Origin: Phytomonas francai
Taxonomy: Eukaryota > Euglenozoa > Kinetoplastea > Trypanosomatida > Trypanosomatidae
NCBI GenBank assembly: GCA_001766655.1
Contig: MJCC01000014.1
Span: 53,143-117,142 of the forward strand
Reading direction: 5' to 3'
DNA length: 64,000 nucleotides
Below the pieces are notes generated by a model that searched no databases, was not told where the DNA came from, and saw only the letters and a program-made list of their open reading frames with translations. Below are positions 51,461-61,514 of the stretch, one piece after another (within the stretch, counting starts at the first letter, position 1; each line of letters begins with the position of its first letter). A program made the translations under genes and the position numbers.

Positions 51461-54407
51461 TCTCGGCGGCGTCGTCGTGATCGGGGCGACGAATCGGCCG
51501 GAGATGCTCGACCCCGCGCTCCGCCGCCCCGGTCGATTCGACCGCGAGCTGCTCTTCCCGCTGCCGGACACCGCCGCGCGGCGGCATATCCTCGAGATCC
51601 TCACGGCCGCCCCGCGCGCGGCCAAGGAGGGCAAAGGCGACGTAAAAGAAGCGGAAAGGGGCGGAAACGAGGTCGGGATGGACGGCGAGCTGCTGGCGGA
51701 GCTGGCGGAGCTCACGGCGGGGTACTCCGGCGCGGACCTCCAGGCGCTCTGCACGGAGGCCCGCCTGAACGCGCTCCGGCGGGGGCTGCCGGAGCTCTAC
51801 CTGACGAGCGCGCGGCTTCGGATCCCGGCCGCGCGGGCCGCGCGCGGGCGGCTCTCCCGCGACGACTTTCTCGCGGCGGCGCTGCGTTTGCAGCCCTCGC
51901 AGCGGCGCGCGGGGGAGGGCGGCGTGGGGGGCTGGCATCCCCGCGCGGAGCTCGCGGCGGCGGCCCACCTCGAGCCGCTCTTCCGCGGCCTCCGCGAGGC
52001 CCTCCTGCGCGGGCTCGCCGGGGTCTGCCCTGGCGTCCGCGCGGCCCTCGCGCGCGCGCGCCGCGACTGCGCGGACCTCCGCGAGGCCCTCCGCGAGATG
52101 GCCGCCTTCCCGATCCCGCACAAACGCCACGCCGTTGTCGTCTTTTTGGAGCTCGCCGGCGGCGCGCGGGGCGAAAAGGGCCGCCCTGCCGGCGCCGCCT
52201 CCCGCGCGACCCTCGCGAACGCGGCGGCGGCGGTGATGCGCGGGCTGCCGGGCCTCCGCGGCTTCACCGCCGCGATGCCGCTCCTCCGCGTGGGACTGGC
52301 AGAGGGGCCCGGGGAGGGGTTTGGGGGCCCCGGGGAGGGGTTTGGGGGCCCCGGCGGGCACTTCGCGGGGCTCGTCCGCGCGGTCCGCGGGGCGGGGCCG
52401 TCCTGCGTTTTGCTCACCGGCCTCGAGGCGTGGCTGCGCGAGCTCGGCGCGGAGCCCGGCGAGCGCGGCCGCCGCCTCCACGCCCTGCGGTACCTCCTCG
52501 GCCTCCTCGCCGACTGCGAGGCCGTCGTGCTCATCCCGACCGTCGACGGCGCCGCCCGCCGCGCCCTCCTCGACGACGCCCCGGACGAAAACGACAACGC
52601 CGACGCGCAAAAGGACGACGAAGACGACGAAAACGAAGACGAAAACGAAGAAGAAGAGGGGGGGGAAGGGGGGCCGGTGCGGCTGCGGAAGCTCGCGTGC
52701 GCGGGGCTCCCGCCGCCCCTGCAGGTCTGCCGGGCGACGCTGCGGGCGGGGCCGGGGCGCGCCCCCCTCCGCGGCTTCCTCGCGCACCTCCGCCGCGTCG
52801 TCGGCCTCGCCCTGCGCGGGGCCGCGGATTCGGGAAAGGACGCCCCGGATCGCGAGGACGACGGCGGGGAATCGGGAAAGGACGCCTGGGAGGCCGATCC
52901 ATGGCCGCCGCGGCGGAAGGCGCGGGGGGGCGGGGCCGCGCGGCGGGCCGCGGTCGCGCGCTGGCGCCGCGTCGAGTACCGCCGGCTGCAGCTCCGCCAC
53001 GTCCTGCTCCGGTGGCTCGGGCAGCACCTCGCGGCGGGGCGCTTTCGCCTTTTTCTGAGCGCCGACCTCGACCTCGACCCCGCCCACGCGCGGTTTGCGG
53101 CCTGGCGGCGCGCGACGGCGGGGCGGGGCCGCATCGGCCTCCGCGCGGTCCTCGCGAAGCTCGAGGCCGGCGCCTACGTCTGCCTCTCGCAGTACCACGA
53201 CGACATCGACCGGATCGTCCGGAACGTCCGCGGGTTCTTCCGCTCGCGCGGGCTGCTCGACCAGAAGTACCGCCTTAAGGCCCTCGAGCTCAGGGAGACG
53301 ACGATCCTCAACATGTACAAGATCAACCGCAACCTCGTCCGGTTTTGCGAGGCCCACCGCGACGTCGAGGAGCCCCCGCCCCTCTCCGACGAGGAAGACG
53401 AAGACGAAAAGGAAGAGGAGGAGGACGACGACGACGAGAAGGACGACGAAGACAAAACCGAGGAGGAGGAGGAGGAGGAGGAGGGGGAGGATGGCGTGGG
53501 GCGCGCGAATCCGAGTCGGGGGGGAACCGTGCATGCCCCCGCTTCGGGGGGTAATGAGAATAGGGGTGGGGGGAATTACCCCCAACGCGCCCATCGAAAA
53601 CTGCGCATTTTTGGTCGGCGGCGGCGGCGGCGGCGGCGGCCAGTCGGGGTGGGGAACGCCTCCGACAAAAAAAACCCTAAAGAGAAGGAAGAAGCAGAAG
53701 CGGAAAAGGGGAAGAGCGACGAAAAACAAGAGGAGGGCGTCGCCGTTGGCGATGTGGCTTTACCGCCGCCGGCCCTCCTGGAGGAGGGTTGTGGCGACGC
53801 CGCCCAACGCGCTCTTTCCGTCTGTTCATCCCCCTCCAAGGAAGAACACGAGAAGAATGGAAACGCGAATAGCGAAAAGGAAGAAAAAGGTAACGGTAAC
53901 GACGAAAAGGAGAACAGGGACGAGGAACGGTCGTCGCCCCTCTCTATGTTGTCCTCTCCCACCTCTCCCTTTTCCTCCACCGAGGTTCTTTTCGCGGCGG
54001 AGGCCCTTGTCGTGGGGCTTTCCTTCGCGGAACTCGACGACGTTTTTTGGAGTGTTATGCGGCAGCTTCAGGAGATGGAAAACGAAGCATCCCCGGCAGC
54101 ACCCAGCAAGGCTAAAATCGATAATAATAACGAAAAAGAAAAGGTGGGGGGACGTTTGGAAAGAATGGAAGGATTTGCACATGAGGAGGAGGAAACACGG
54201 AAAGGGAAAGAGGGGTTTAAGGAGAAATGGATAAGCGACGGCGAGGTGGATCATTTCTTTCTCCATTCCCTCAAAGTCGCGGTTACCGAGATCCGGGGAG
54301 GAGAATGCGGGGGGAGGGGGGGGGGGGAGAGGGAATGCATTGGTGAGACTTTAGACCGCACTACGACGGAGAATGCATTGTTGGTACACGATAAAGCGAT
54401 CCGCTGA
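49818..54407 (+). CDS. ATAD2/Yta7-like AAA ATPase with atypical bromodomain
   Basis: A 1529-residue protein. An acidic/Ser-rich N terminus is followed by AAA1: Walker A GPPGTGKT at 418-425, Walker B FFDELD with Asp483-Glu484, sensor Asn559 and RRPGRFD arginine fingers near 574-580. A loop of ten Asp interrupts AAA1 before sensor 1. A second, degenerate AAA-like module follows (about 700-900) without Walker motifs. A bromodomain-like helix set lies at about 1085-1160, but the position of the acetyl-lysine-binding Asn is Phe1141. The tail is highly acidic, then basic. AAA1 plus a dead AAA2 plus a bromodomain is the ATAD2/Yta7 architecture, a nuclear chromatin and histone factor; a trypanosome ATAD2-like BDF is known. 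AAA1 should be active. Codons are extreme GC3. Confidence 0.82.
52308..52354 (+). repeat. 21-bp coding tandem repeat (GPGEGFG)
   Basis: Just over two copies of a 21-bp unit in the ATAD2-like gene, encoding the heptapeptide GPGEGFG twice near residue 831, in the degenerate AAA2 region. Confidence 0.8.
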
Positions 54408-55074
54408 TCGACTTGTCTCTGGGCTTGTTTGCTTTGGGGGGAATTTTCACACGCGGGATTGGAAAGAGAAAAGCAATGGGGAACTCATCGAATCGCGTTA
54501 GGAGATCATCAGGGATCCACCGTCCGTTATGCGTTTTCCTCTCGCGTAGCAAAGGTGAATAAGAAATCAGTAAAGTATTGGTTTGCTGCTGTGAAAGAAA
54601 TAAGAGAAGCCTGCGAGGCTGATACACCGATTGGGGGGGGGGGGGGGGTTGGAGGAAAGAAGAAAAGAAATAACCAATATCAAAGCCAATACCAAACAGG
54701 TAGCATTGACTGGATAATATCATCTACTGGTATACATGGTAGGCAATAACCGAGAGATACCGATAAGATAAAGTTCACCGATTGCGGTGGACCTTTTCTT
54801 CTTTTTATTTCTCTCTTTTCATAACAATGGGTCGATAAGGTAAACGCCAGAAAGGCCTTTTCGCCGGTTTCCTTGATAAAGAGGAACTCATATTGCAATC
54901 TTCATCGACTAATGAGACTCTGGATTTGACTCTTGTTAGGCCTATATTGACCATTTTTTTTTCGCTTTTTCACCCATTTCCCTTCTAGGCTAAAATAAAG
55001 CTAACGTATCTAAATCACACATTATATTAGTATAAAGGAAGATCAATCTGCGCTCTCCATAGAACAGCTTCGAT
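54408..55074. other. Intergenic spacer with G16 run
   Basis: Spacer with a G16 run (54633-54648). The acceptor of the next gene is probably AG 55061-55062 (CTCTCCATAG), leaving a 12-nt ATG-free 5' UTR. Confidence 0.55.
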
Positions 55075-56567
55075 ATGTCCTTAGGTGAAGAGCTCGCGAA
55101 GCTTTTCGAGCTGCATCGCCTCGGCGCCCTCTCCGCGGAGGAGTTCACCGAAGCTAAGCAGATGACGCTAAAGCGCTTTTCCTCCTCCCCCCCTTCTGCG
55201 CCTTCTCCCTCGTCTTCTCAACCTCCTCCTCCTTCTATTGCGGAAATTGATCATCCTACTCATAGTGACATTTGCAAGAAAAGAGAGCTCGACGGCGACG
55301 ACCTCGACAACTTCCCGGACGAGGAGCTCGACGACGCCCGCGAGGCCTTTCCCCACATCGTCTTTCTCCCCCTGCTCAACGGCTCGAATGAGGAGGGCGG
55401 CGGTGGCCCTCCCTGCCCGTCTTCCCCTTCGGCTTCGCTCGCGTCCGAGACGGCGCGGGAGCGGGCGCTTGCGCACCTCGAGCGCATTTTTGCCAATTTG
55501 CTCGCCTTCCCCGGGGATGCGAGGTATCGCTGGCTGCGGGCGGGGAATTCGATCCTGCAGAGGGAGGTCCTCGCCGTCCCGGGGGCCCTCCGCCTCCTCC
55601 GCTCCGCGGGCTTCGCGTGGGAAGGCGAGGACGACGGGGACGGGGCGAAGGAAGGCGGGCCCGGGCCCGGCCCCGGCCCCGGCCCCCCGCGCGCGGAGCG
55701 CCGTCTGGGCTGGCGAGCGGACCCCGAGCGCGCGGGGGAGGCGCTCCGGGCGGTCNNNNNNNNNNNNNNNNNNNNNNNNNNNNNNNNNNNNNNNNNNNNN
55801 NNNNNNNNNNNNNNNNNNNNNNNNNNNNNNNNNNNNNNNNNNNNNNNNNNNNNNNNNNNNNNNNNNNNNNNNNNNNNNNNNNNNNNNNNNNNNNNNNNNN
55901 NNNNNNNNNNNNNNNNNNNNNNNNNNNNNNNNNNNNNNNNNNNNNNNNNNNNNNNNNNNNNNNNNNNNNNNNNNNNNNNNNNNNNNNNNNNNNNNNNNNN
56001 NNNNNNNNNNNNNNNNNNNNNNNNNNNNNNNNNNNNNNNNNNNNNNNNNNNNNNNNNNNNNNNNNNNNNNNNNNNNNNNNNNNNNNNNNNNNNNNNNNNN
56101 NNNNNNNNNNNNNNNNNNNNNNNNNNNNNNNNNNNNNNNNNNNNNNNNNNNNNNNNNNNNNNNNNNNNNNNNNNNNNNNNNNNNNNNNNNNNNNNNNNNN
56201 NNNNNNNNNNNNNNNNNNNNNNNNNNNNNNNNNNNNNNNNNNNNNNNNNNNNNNNNNNNNNNNNNCGGCCGCGCGGGAGGCCGCCGTGGCCGCGATGCGC
56301 GCGGAGCTTCGCCGGGAGCGGCGCCGGCAGCACCACGCGCGCGAGGTCGTCGGAAACCGCGGCCTCGAGGAGTCCGCCGCGCGGTCGACCCAACGCTGCA
56401 AAGGCGAGCGCTCCTCCTCCTCCTCCTCCTCCTCCGCGGCCTCTAGTGGTCGGAATCCGAATCGGGGCTCGCGCCCATCCACCCCACGGGGGGGCGGGGA
56501 TGGCAGGGGGAAGCGCATTCCTATCTCGGAGGCCCTGTCCATCTTATTGGGAAAGTCAAAACATTAG
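55075..56567 (+). CDS. SHOCT-like plus PUB-domain protein (interrupted by assembly gap)
   Basis: ATG 55075 to a TAG ending at 56567, with a 510-N gap in the middle. Before the gap: residues 3-33 (LAKLFELHRLGALSAEEFTEAK) match the SHOCT helix-hairpin pattern; a Ser/Pro linker and acidic DEELDD region follow; about residues 127-185 match a PUB domain (LERIFANLLAFPGDARYRWLRAGN...GALRLLRSAGF). PUB domains bind the C-terminal tail of p97/VCP in UBXD1, PNGase and HOIP. After the gap the credible frame is a charged coiled coil and a Ser/Gly-rich basic tail ending in GKSKH; it is a different frame from the first part, so the gap is mis-sized. A link to p97-dependent protein handling is inferred. The missing middle might hold a UBX or other domain. 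Confidence 0.68.
55756..56265. other. Assembly gap (510 N) inside the PUB-domain gene
   Basis: A run of N in very GC-rich coding sequence. The frame with coding character changes across it, so 510 is not the true length. Confidence 0.99.
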
Positions 56568-57773
56568 GATTGCATCACCACACGGTGTGGGAATTGAAGA
56601 AAAAAATGCGAGTTTTTTCTTATGTCCGAACCCCCCACCTCACTTTTTTAATAAGATTTAAAAAAAACGAGGAATACCGAGTTCGCGTGTAGCCAAATTT
56701 GTAGATGCCTGTGACAAGGGAGGGTAAACCCATCTTGCCATCCTTTCTCAATCCAACCCAACCCCTCTCGCATTTATATGTCTATAATTGTTTTACCCTT
56801 TTTTGTATACCTAGATAGATGCATTAACCACGGCCATTTCATTAGCTTCCCCCACACCACTATAGCACTTCTGCAGGTTAGACACCTGCTGCTTGTTTGG
56901 CCCTAAGATGACTGCCCGTTATCTGTAAACAGAGAGAATAGGGCCAAAGATGGGGTCCAGGATGCTTCAGAGTCGACCTTAGTTAATCGACTTATGCCCC
57001 CCCCTTCCTTCCCGAGGTTCAGTCTTAAAATCTTGCGGCTTTGTGTTTAAGGATGTCCATCGCGCGACTGCTGGTAGTTCCATCAGGCATTGACGTTTGG
57101 ATGTGGTCCTCAAGCAGGAGGGAGGATTGAAATTCCAACATCCGAGAGATGGACGCTGGCAATTGAGATCAGCACACAGTAACCAGAAGATCTGGGCTTC
57201 GACAGGGGGTTCGTCGGGGACTTTGTCGAGTCCCCTCTCTTCATATTAGGGGAAGATTCGGTGTGGATACGGGGAACGGCATAGCCATTTTGCCCCGGCT
57301 CCTTTTAATCAAAGTTTTTTCTAATCACGAGAGTATTTCCGCCCAACAGAGGGCGGCCATGAGTCTCTTCATTCAAGACAATCTACTCTCAAATTCCATT
57401 TGGTAGCTTAGAGAAATCTATTCTATCTCGTAGATCACAGGGGTTGCTGCTGGGGTTAAATTGAATCGCCCTTCGTGTGGGTTTATGAAACGATAAAGGG
57501 GTGACGAGGGTGGAGTGTGTTACAATGGAATCAATGCATTTCTCGGTTCAAAAAAGGTTTTTTTTCTTTTTGTATGTGCTCCCATTACTAATCTGAATCG
57601 TTAATAATTTTTTTGGTTTACGGTTGGATCTCTCGGAGGGGTTTGTGGTCTGCGCCTCCGTGTGTGTTACGAGTGTTTCGTGTCCCCGACGCCCATCACT
57701 TATGGCGTTCGGCGGGCAGATGACACTCGGAGATTTGTGGCAATGGGCGTGGAAGGGAAGGTGCAAAAAAAAA
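56568..57773. other. Gene-free interval with several strong hairpins
   Basis: No protein gene. From about 56870 to 57360 the base composition is mixed to GC-rich and five inverted repeats occur: 56873-56878 with 56884-56889; 56896-56905 with 56939-56948 (10 bp); 57055-57061 with 57148-57154; 57216-57222 with 57229-57235; 57339-57344 with 57351-57356. This may be a structured non-coding RNA. No known RNA (5S, 7SL, U-snRNA) was recognised. Confidence 0.45.
57765..57773 (-). terminator. Pol III terminator (T9) of tRNA-Arg
   Basis: Nine T on the - strand directly after the tRNA discriminator base, the normal Pol III stop. Confidence 0.9.
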
Positions 57774-57845
57774 CATCCGTGACAGGATTCGAACCTGCAA
57801 CCCTCTGATCCGTAGTCAGATGCTCTTCCATTGAGCCACACGGAC
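57774..57845 (-). tRNA. tRNA-Arg (anticodon ACG)
   Basis: A 72-nt cloverleaf on the - strand. The acceptor stem GTCCGTG pairs with CACGGAT (terminal G-T wobble), with discriminator G. The anticodon stem TCTGA/TCAGA encloses loop CTACGGA with anticodon ACG (genomic 57811-57813). The T arm contains GGTTCGAATCC, a canonical B box. A run of nine T follows on the - strand (57765-57773), a good Pol III terminator. It is transcribed against the protein genes and divergently from the tRNA-Met 72 bp away. A34 is expected to be edited to inosine. Confidence 0.97.
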
Positions 57846-57917
57846 TTGTTGAGCATTAATACAATGTAACTATGTGAATAAAATCGTATCACAGATACAC
57901 ATTCACGGTGAACCTGA

Positions 57918-57990
57918 GCGAGCGTAGCGCAGTCGGCAGCGCGTGGGTCTCATAATCCCAAGGTCGTGAGTTCGATCCTCACCGGTCGCA
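57918..57990 (+). tRNA. tRNA-Met, elongator type (anticodon CAT)
   Basis: A 73-nt cloverleaf on the + strand. The acceptor GCGAGCG pairs with CGGTCGC with one G-G mismatch at the fifth pair. The D stem is GCGC/GCGC, the anticodon loop CTCATAA (anticodon at 57951-57953), the variable loop AGGTC, and the T arm GTGAG-TTCGATC-CTCAC contains the B box. The T-T pair closing the anticodon loop is usual in elongator tRNA-Met. It lacks initiator features such as the run of G-C pairs at the anticodon stem base, so elongator is preferred. A T5 run (57992-57996) follows. Confidence 0.95.
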
Positions 57991-57991
57991 G

Positions 57992-57996
57992 TTTTT
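57992..57996 (+). terminator. Pol III terminator (T5) of tRNA-Met
   Basis: Five T one base after the tRNA 3' end. Confidence 0.85.
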
Positions 57997-58601
57997 CCCC
58001 GTTTCGGCAATGGGCATAGTTAACAGGGAAATTCGCCCCAAAGGCTTTGCAATTTAACGTAGTGCATGTTTGAAAAAATCATGCCATTTTCCAGAGTTTT
58101 TTAGCCCTATAGTCATTGAATTTTACAAAGAGAATATTATTTTTTAACTTGGCTTAAAATTCACGTTGAGGGGGTTTATAATGCCATTGAAAGATGCAGC
58201 TTGGGGTCTTTTGTGGGGGGGATTGCTTGCGCGGTGTTGTTTGTTAACCTCACCCTAGTAATTTCAAAAAAAAAACATATATTATAATAATAGAATTTAA
58301 ATATAGTATTCGATTTATTTTATTATTCATCATTACAGAATTTATGCCAAAATTACCCAAATTTCAATCATTTTTTACTTAAGGTGAGAGGAGGGGGGGG
58401 TATCAAGCTGGTCAAAAATTTCACTTACACTTTAAAATGGTCCCCAATCCCCCTGGTCATCCGGGGGGCAGTGTAATAATAAAAACCATAAACTTGATAC
58501 ACTATAAATTGGAAAGTTGTGCGCGCATTTTCTCCTTTCACAACTCCGTACGCCCGTAGTGGCGGTTTTTTATTCCCGTTTGATTCCCTGGTCCATAGGG
58601 A

Positions 58602-58621
58602 CCCCCCCCCCCCCCCCCCCC
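58602..58621 (+). repeat. C20 homopolymer
   Basis: Twenty consecutive C within the mixed-composition island; its length is uncertain and it can form i-motif or, on the other strand, G-quadruplex structures. Confidence 0.85.
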
Positions 58622-59985
58622 GATGAATTCGAATCATGGGCGTCTTTAAACCCATTATTTTTAATTGAATTGGGTGGGTCCATCTGCAGGCCCCCTGGTG
58701 TGAATAAGATAGTGTCTTTAAGATTGACCCAGCCCATCCCCCCTTTGTAAAGTTTGCAAATCCAAGTGGGATTCTTAGCGCTCAAGCTACATTCGCGTAC
58801 CGCAGCGCGGCCTTTGATTATTGAAGGGGAAGCTGGATGGATGGGTAACAAAAAATCCCCTCTATGTGCCAGTGGCAACCTCCGAGCTTTAAGATCAATC
58901 GTGATATTTTCTGTTATATTTGTGCTTGTGCTTGGCTTCGGGGGATTTTCCAAGCCGCAGGGCAGTAACAGGGGTGGGGGCGGAAGGCATTGTTGCATTT
59001 AGGGTTTGGGTTGGGTTTGAACGCATACCCATCACTTTATCTATGCAAAGTCAGTGGCTTTGTTGTGATCCAAGCGGCGGTTATAGACGCCATCTAGGTT
59101 CCCGGATGGACCTCTGCCCTGAAACGGCAGTGCGTTGATATATCGGCGTCCCATCTCAGACTGTCGCGCGCCTATTGCTTGCATTGCAAGAATCTTTAGA
59201 ATTGTTAGTATTTTCTTAGGCATAATATTTTTACTATCGCTTCACCAGCATAATTATTCTTTTCCACTGGCAATAGCAACTGAAAGGGTGATCTACCGCT
59301 ACATTTGTTAAATAATACCAAATTGATCATTGTCACCAGCTTATGTAAAAAAAAATACATCAACTCCCGTTTCGATGTATTTTATTAATATTTCACTCTT
59401 TAACACTACATTCACTTTCCTTCTTACCAAAGCAGAGTCTTGGATGTCGGAATATATATATACATTTATCGGAGGCTTTTGTATGAATATTTTTTTTTAC
59501 GAAACCGTCTGAAGAGTCTTGAAATAATGGGAGATTATGCTACACTTAAAGTTTGAAAGGACAGCTGAAATATAGACTTTCAGTCTCTTTTCATTGAATT
59601 ATCGAACCATGAAAGAAATAATGCTACACTTTGTGTGCCACGTAGAATTACTAAGGATAACTCCTATTTCTTAGTGATAAATAAGATGATATATTGCTAA
59701 TCGTGAACCGGATTTAAACTTTCTTACAAGTCCTGTTAGGTAAAAAGTCTAAAAACGTGTTAGCTTTCTTTTGATTTATATTAGAATTTTTTTACTAGGA
59801 TACCTAAGATAATAGTGTTCAAGAAAATATTCCAATATACAGCGAAAAAAATGAAATGATAATAATATTTTACTTTGCACCTCAACGATTCGTAATAATT
59901 AGAGGAAACTGACGATTCATTGGAATTTTTATTTAAATGCTTTGACTTTTTCTTCTTTTTATATATGGATTAATATTTGGTCACA

Positions 59986-59987
<2 letters not shown>

Positions 59988-60029
<42 letters not shown>
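59988..60029. repeat. (TA)n microsatellite, about 42 bp
   Basis: The longest of the TA tracts in the window. Others are at 1125-1149, 12460-12486, 14939-14976, 24277-24301, 33946-33974, 42000-42030, 44180-44202, 47975-47993 and 62688-62710, all between genes. Confidence 0.9.
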
Positions 60030-60031
<2 letters not shown>

Positions 60032-60266
60032 AAATAAAATGTTGAAGCAAGTGTAAATATTTAACATGATATTAGTGAATAAAGATTGCCCTTTAAAAAA
60101 AATGGAAAGTTGTGCTAAAAAGTAGTTTATGCTATTTTTAATCGTTAGATGAAGTAAAATGTGTATGAAAACAATTTCAATTTTATATACTTTTTCTCCT
60201 TTTTTTTCTTCCTGCTGAGAAATCTAGATTTTTCCCCATTGGTGAGCTTTTTCTTCCATATTCTTG

Positions 60267-61514
60267 ATGTCTCTTTTTTTACAAAAGCTAAAAAATGGTG
60301 GTGTTTCCGTAGATAATAATGCACCCCCGGATAGTGCAGGAGTAATTGTCAGAAAACTCGAGAAAAATTATGTCAAGGAACCTCTAGACAATCTTGGCCT
60401 GACACTTAGTGAAGATGCGGAAGTTTTATTAGTTTCACCATCTTCACCGGCTGCCATTTCGAATATTCCGACGAATTTCATGCTATTTGAAGTCAATAAT
60501 GAGTTTATTGAAAGCAAAGCACATTTCGAGGAAGTCGCAAATCGGAATTTGAATTTAGTGATGCGATTGCAATCTTTGGCAACCATGTCTGAACTCATCG
60601 CGAGAATACTAAGAGAGGAAGAGAATCATTCGAAGGAGGAAGTGCGACAAATTTTAAATCTGGACGAGCTCGTGCGTACAACACCTCGTTATAATTTTTT
60701 GTCAAGCAAGCATCCTCTGTTTCGCCGTTACACCGAGCGACTTGCCGTAAAACGTCAAGCTACTGAATTAATAAAGCAGAGGACCCAAGAAGCTGAGGAA
60801 CAGCAACGCAAAAAAATAAGAGAGAGAATGCGAAAAGAGCTAGAAGCATCTGAGGCTGAGGCGCAACAGCAGGCGAAAGCAGACTTAGAAAAGGTTGCTA
60901 TGCAAGTGGAGATTGCCAAAAAGGCACCGCCGTCAGAAGAACCTTTCGTTGAATCATTTGAAGATGTAGGCTTTTTCCAAGGAAAAAATACAACAGTAAA
61001 AGTGAGTGAGGAAGAAAATGGTGTTACTAATTCAGAAATGGGTTCAGAATATGCTTTAGAGTTGCTTGCCCTTATAGGAGTAACAGAAGGTGCAAAAGAG
61101 GAAACTAAAAAGTCTTCTAGTGATCATAAAGCTCAGTACGTGATATTGCCATCAGAGGAGTACGTTCTTAGTACCGGAGAGAAGGTAATCTGCAGTCTCA
61201 AAAAAAGGACAGGTCCTCTTCCATTACCACCACCAGGTAAACCTCCAAGGATAAACAAATTTGCAAAAATGTTGCAAAATGAGAGGGGAAAAAATAAATC
61301 ATCCATGCATGAAGATCGTAAACGAGAAGTTCGAAAAGATTCGGCGCGAGAGGGCAACCACTCTTCCAAAAGGGAAAGGGATAAATCAGACAGGCACACC
61401 CATCGCGAAAAAGATCATGGAAGGCGTAGGAAGGAACGATCAAGAGATAGGAAGAGACAGCACAGACGACATGATGATACTCCAGAAAGAAGTTCAAGGC
61501 ATCATCGTCGCTGA
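60267..61514 (+). CDS. PDZ-like domain protein with Arg/Ser-rich (RS-like) tail
   Basis: A 415-residue protein from ATG 60267. Residues about 25-105 fit a PDZ fold: VIVRKLEK, then a LGLTL carboxylate-loop-like segment, VLLVSPSSPAAI and LFEVNNEFI. A Lys/Glu/Gln coiled coil follows (about 160-220), then a TGPLPLPPPGKPPRINKFAKM linker (about 315-335), and a C-terminal 70-residue tail dense in Arg, Lys, Ser, Asp and His with RS, RD and RE dipeptides, as in splicing-related SR proteins. No RRM is present. The combination suggests a nuclear adaptor in RNA processing, by inference. Codons are AT-rich, unlike most genes in the window. Confidence 0.7.
   Translation: MSLFLQKLKNGGVSVDNNAPPDSAGVIVRKLEKNYVKEPLDNLGLTLSEDAEVLLVSPSSPAAISNIPTNFMLFEVNNEFIESKAHFEEVANRNLNLVMRLQSLATMSELIARILREEENHSKEEVRQILNLDELVRTTPRYNFLSSKHPLFRRYTERLAVKRQATELIKQRTQEAEEQQRKKIRERMRKELEASEAEAQQQAKADLEKVAMQVEIAKKAPPSEEPFVESFEDVGFFQGKNTTVKVSEEENGVTNSEMGSEYALELLALIGVTEGAKEETKKSSSDHKAQYVILPSEEYVLSTGEKVICSLKKRTGPLPLPPPGKPPRINKFAKMLQNERGKNKSSMHEDRKREVRKDSAREGNHSSKRERDKSDRHTHREKDHGRRRKERSRDRKRQHRRHDDTPERSSRHHRR

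Larger units (their letters stand above)
57997..60266. other. Gene-free interval with GC-rich island and TA repeat
   Basis: AT-rich except for a mixed-composition island at about 58430-59190. The island contains a wobble-paired 8-bp hairpin (58449-58456 with 58461-58468), a small hairpin (58590-58594 with 58599-58603), a C20 run (58602-58621) and short open frames on both strands with no recognisable protein. It may be decayed mobile or duplicated DNA. A long TA microsatellite lies at 59988-60029. The acceptor for the next gene is probably AG 60218-60219, after a T/C tract (60191-60215), with a 47-nt ATG-free 5' UTR. Confidence 0.45.

Noticed and set aside
50400..53729. Antisense 1109-codon frame in the ATAD2-like gene
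   Set aside because: Opposite strand of a well-recognised AAA gene; composition and low-complexity runs show it is a shadow frame.
54429..54749. 106-codon frame after the ATAD2-like gene
   Set aside because: Includes the G16 run as poly-Gly and lacks domain or composition support.
57548..57892. - strand 114-codon frame over the tRNA-Arg
   Set aside because: It reads through a clear tRNA gene and has no other support.
58425..59002. Short frames on both strands in the 58.4-59.0 kb island as protein genes
   Set aside because: No recognisable family, overlapping each other on opposite strands, containing the C20 run; kept only as an island of note.
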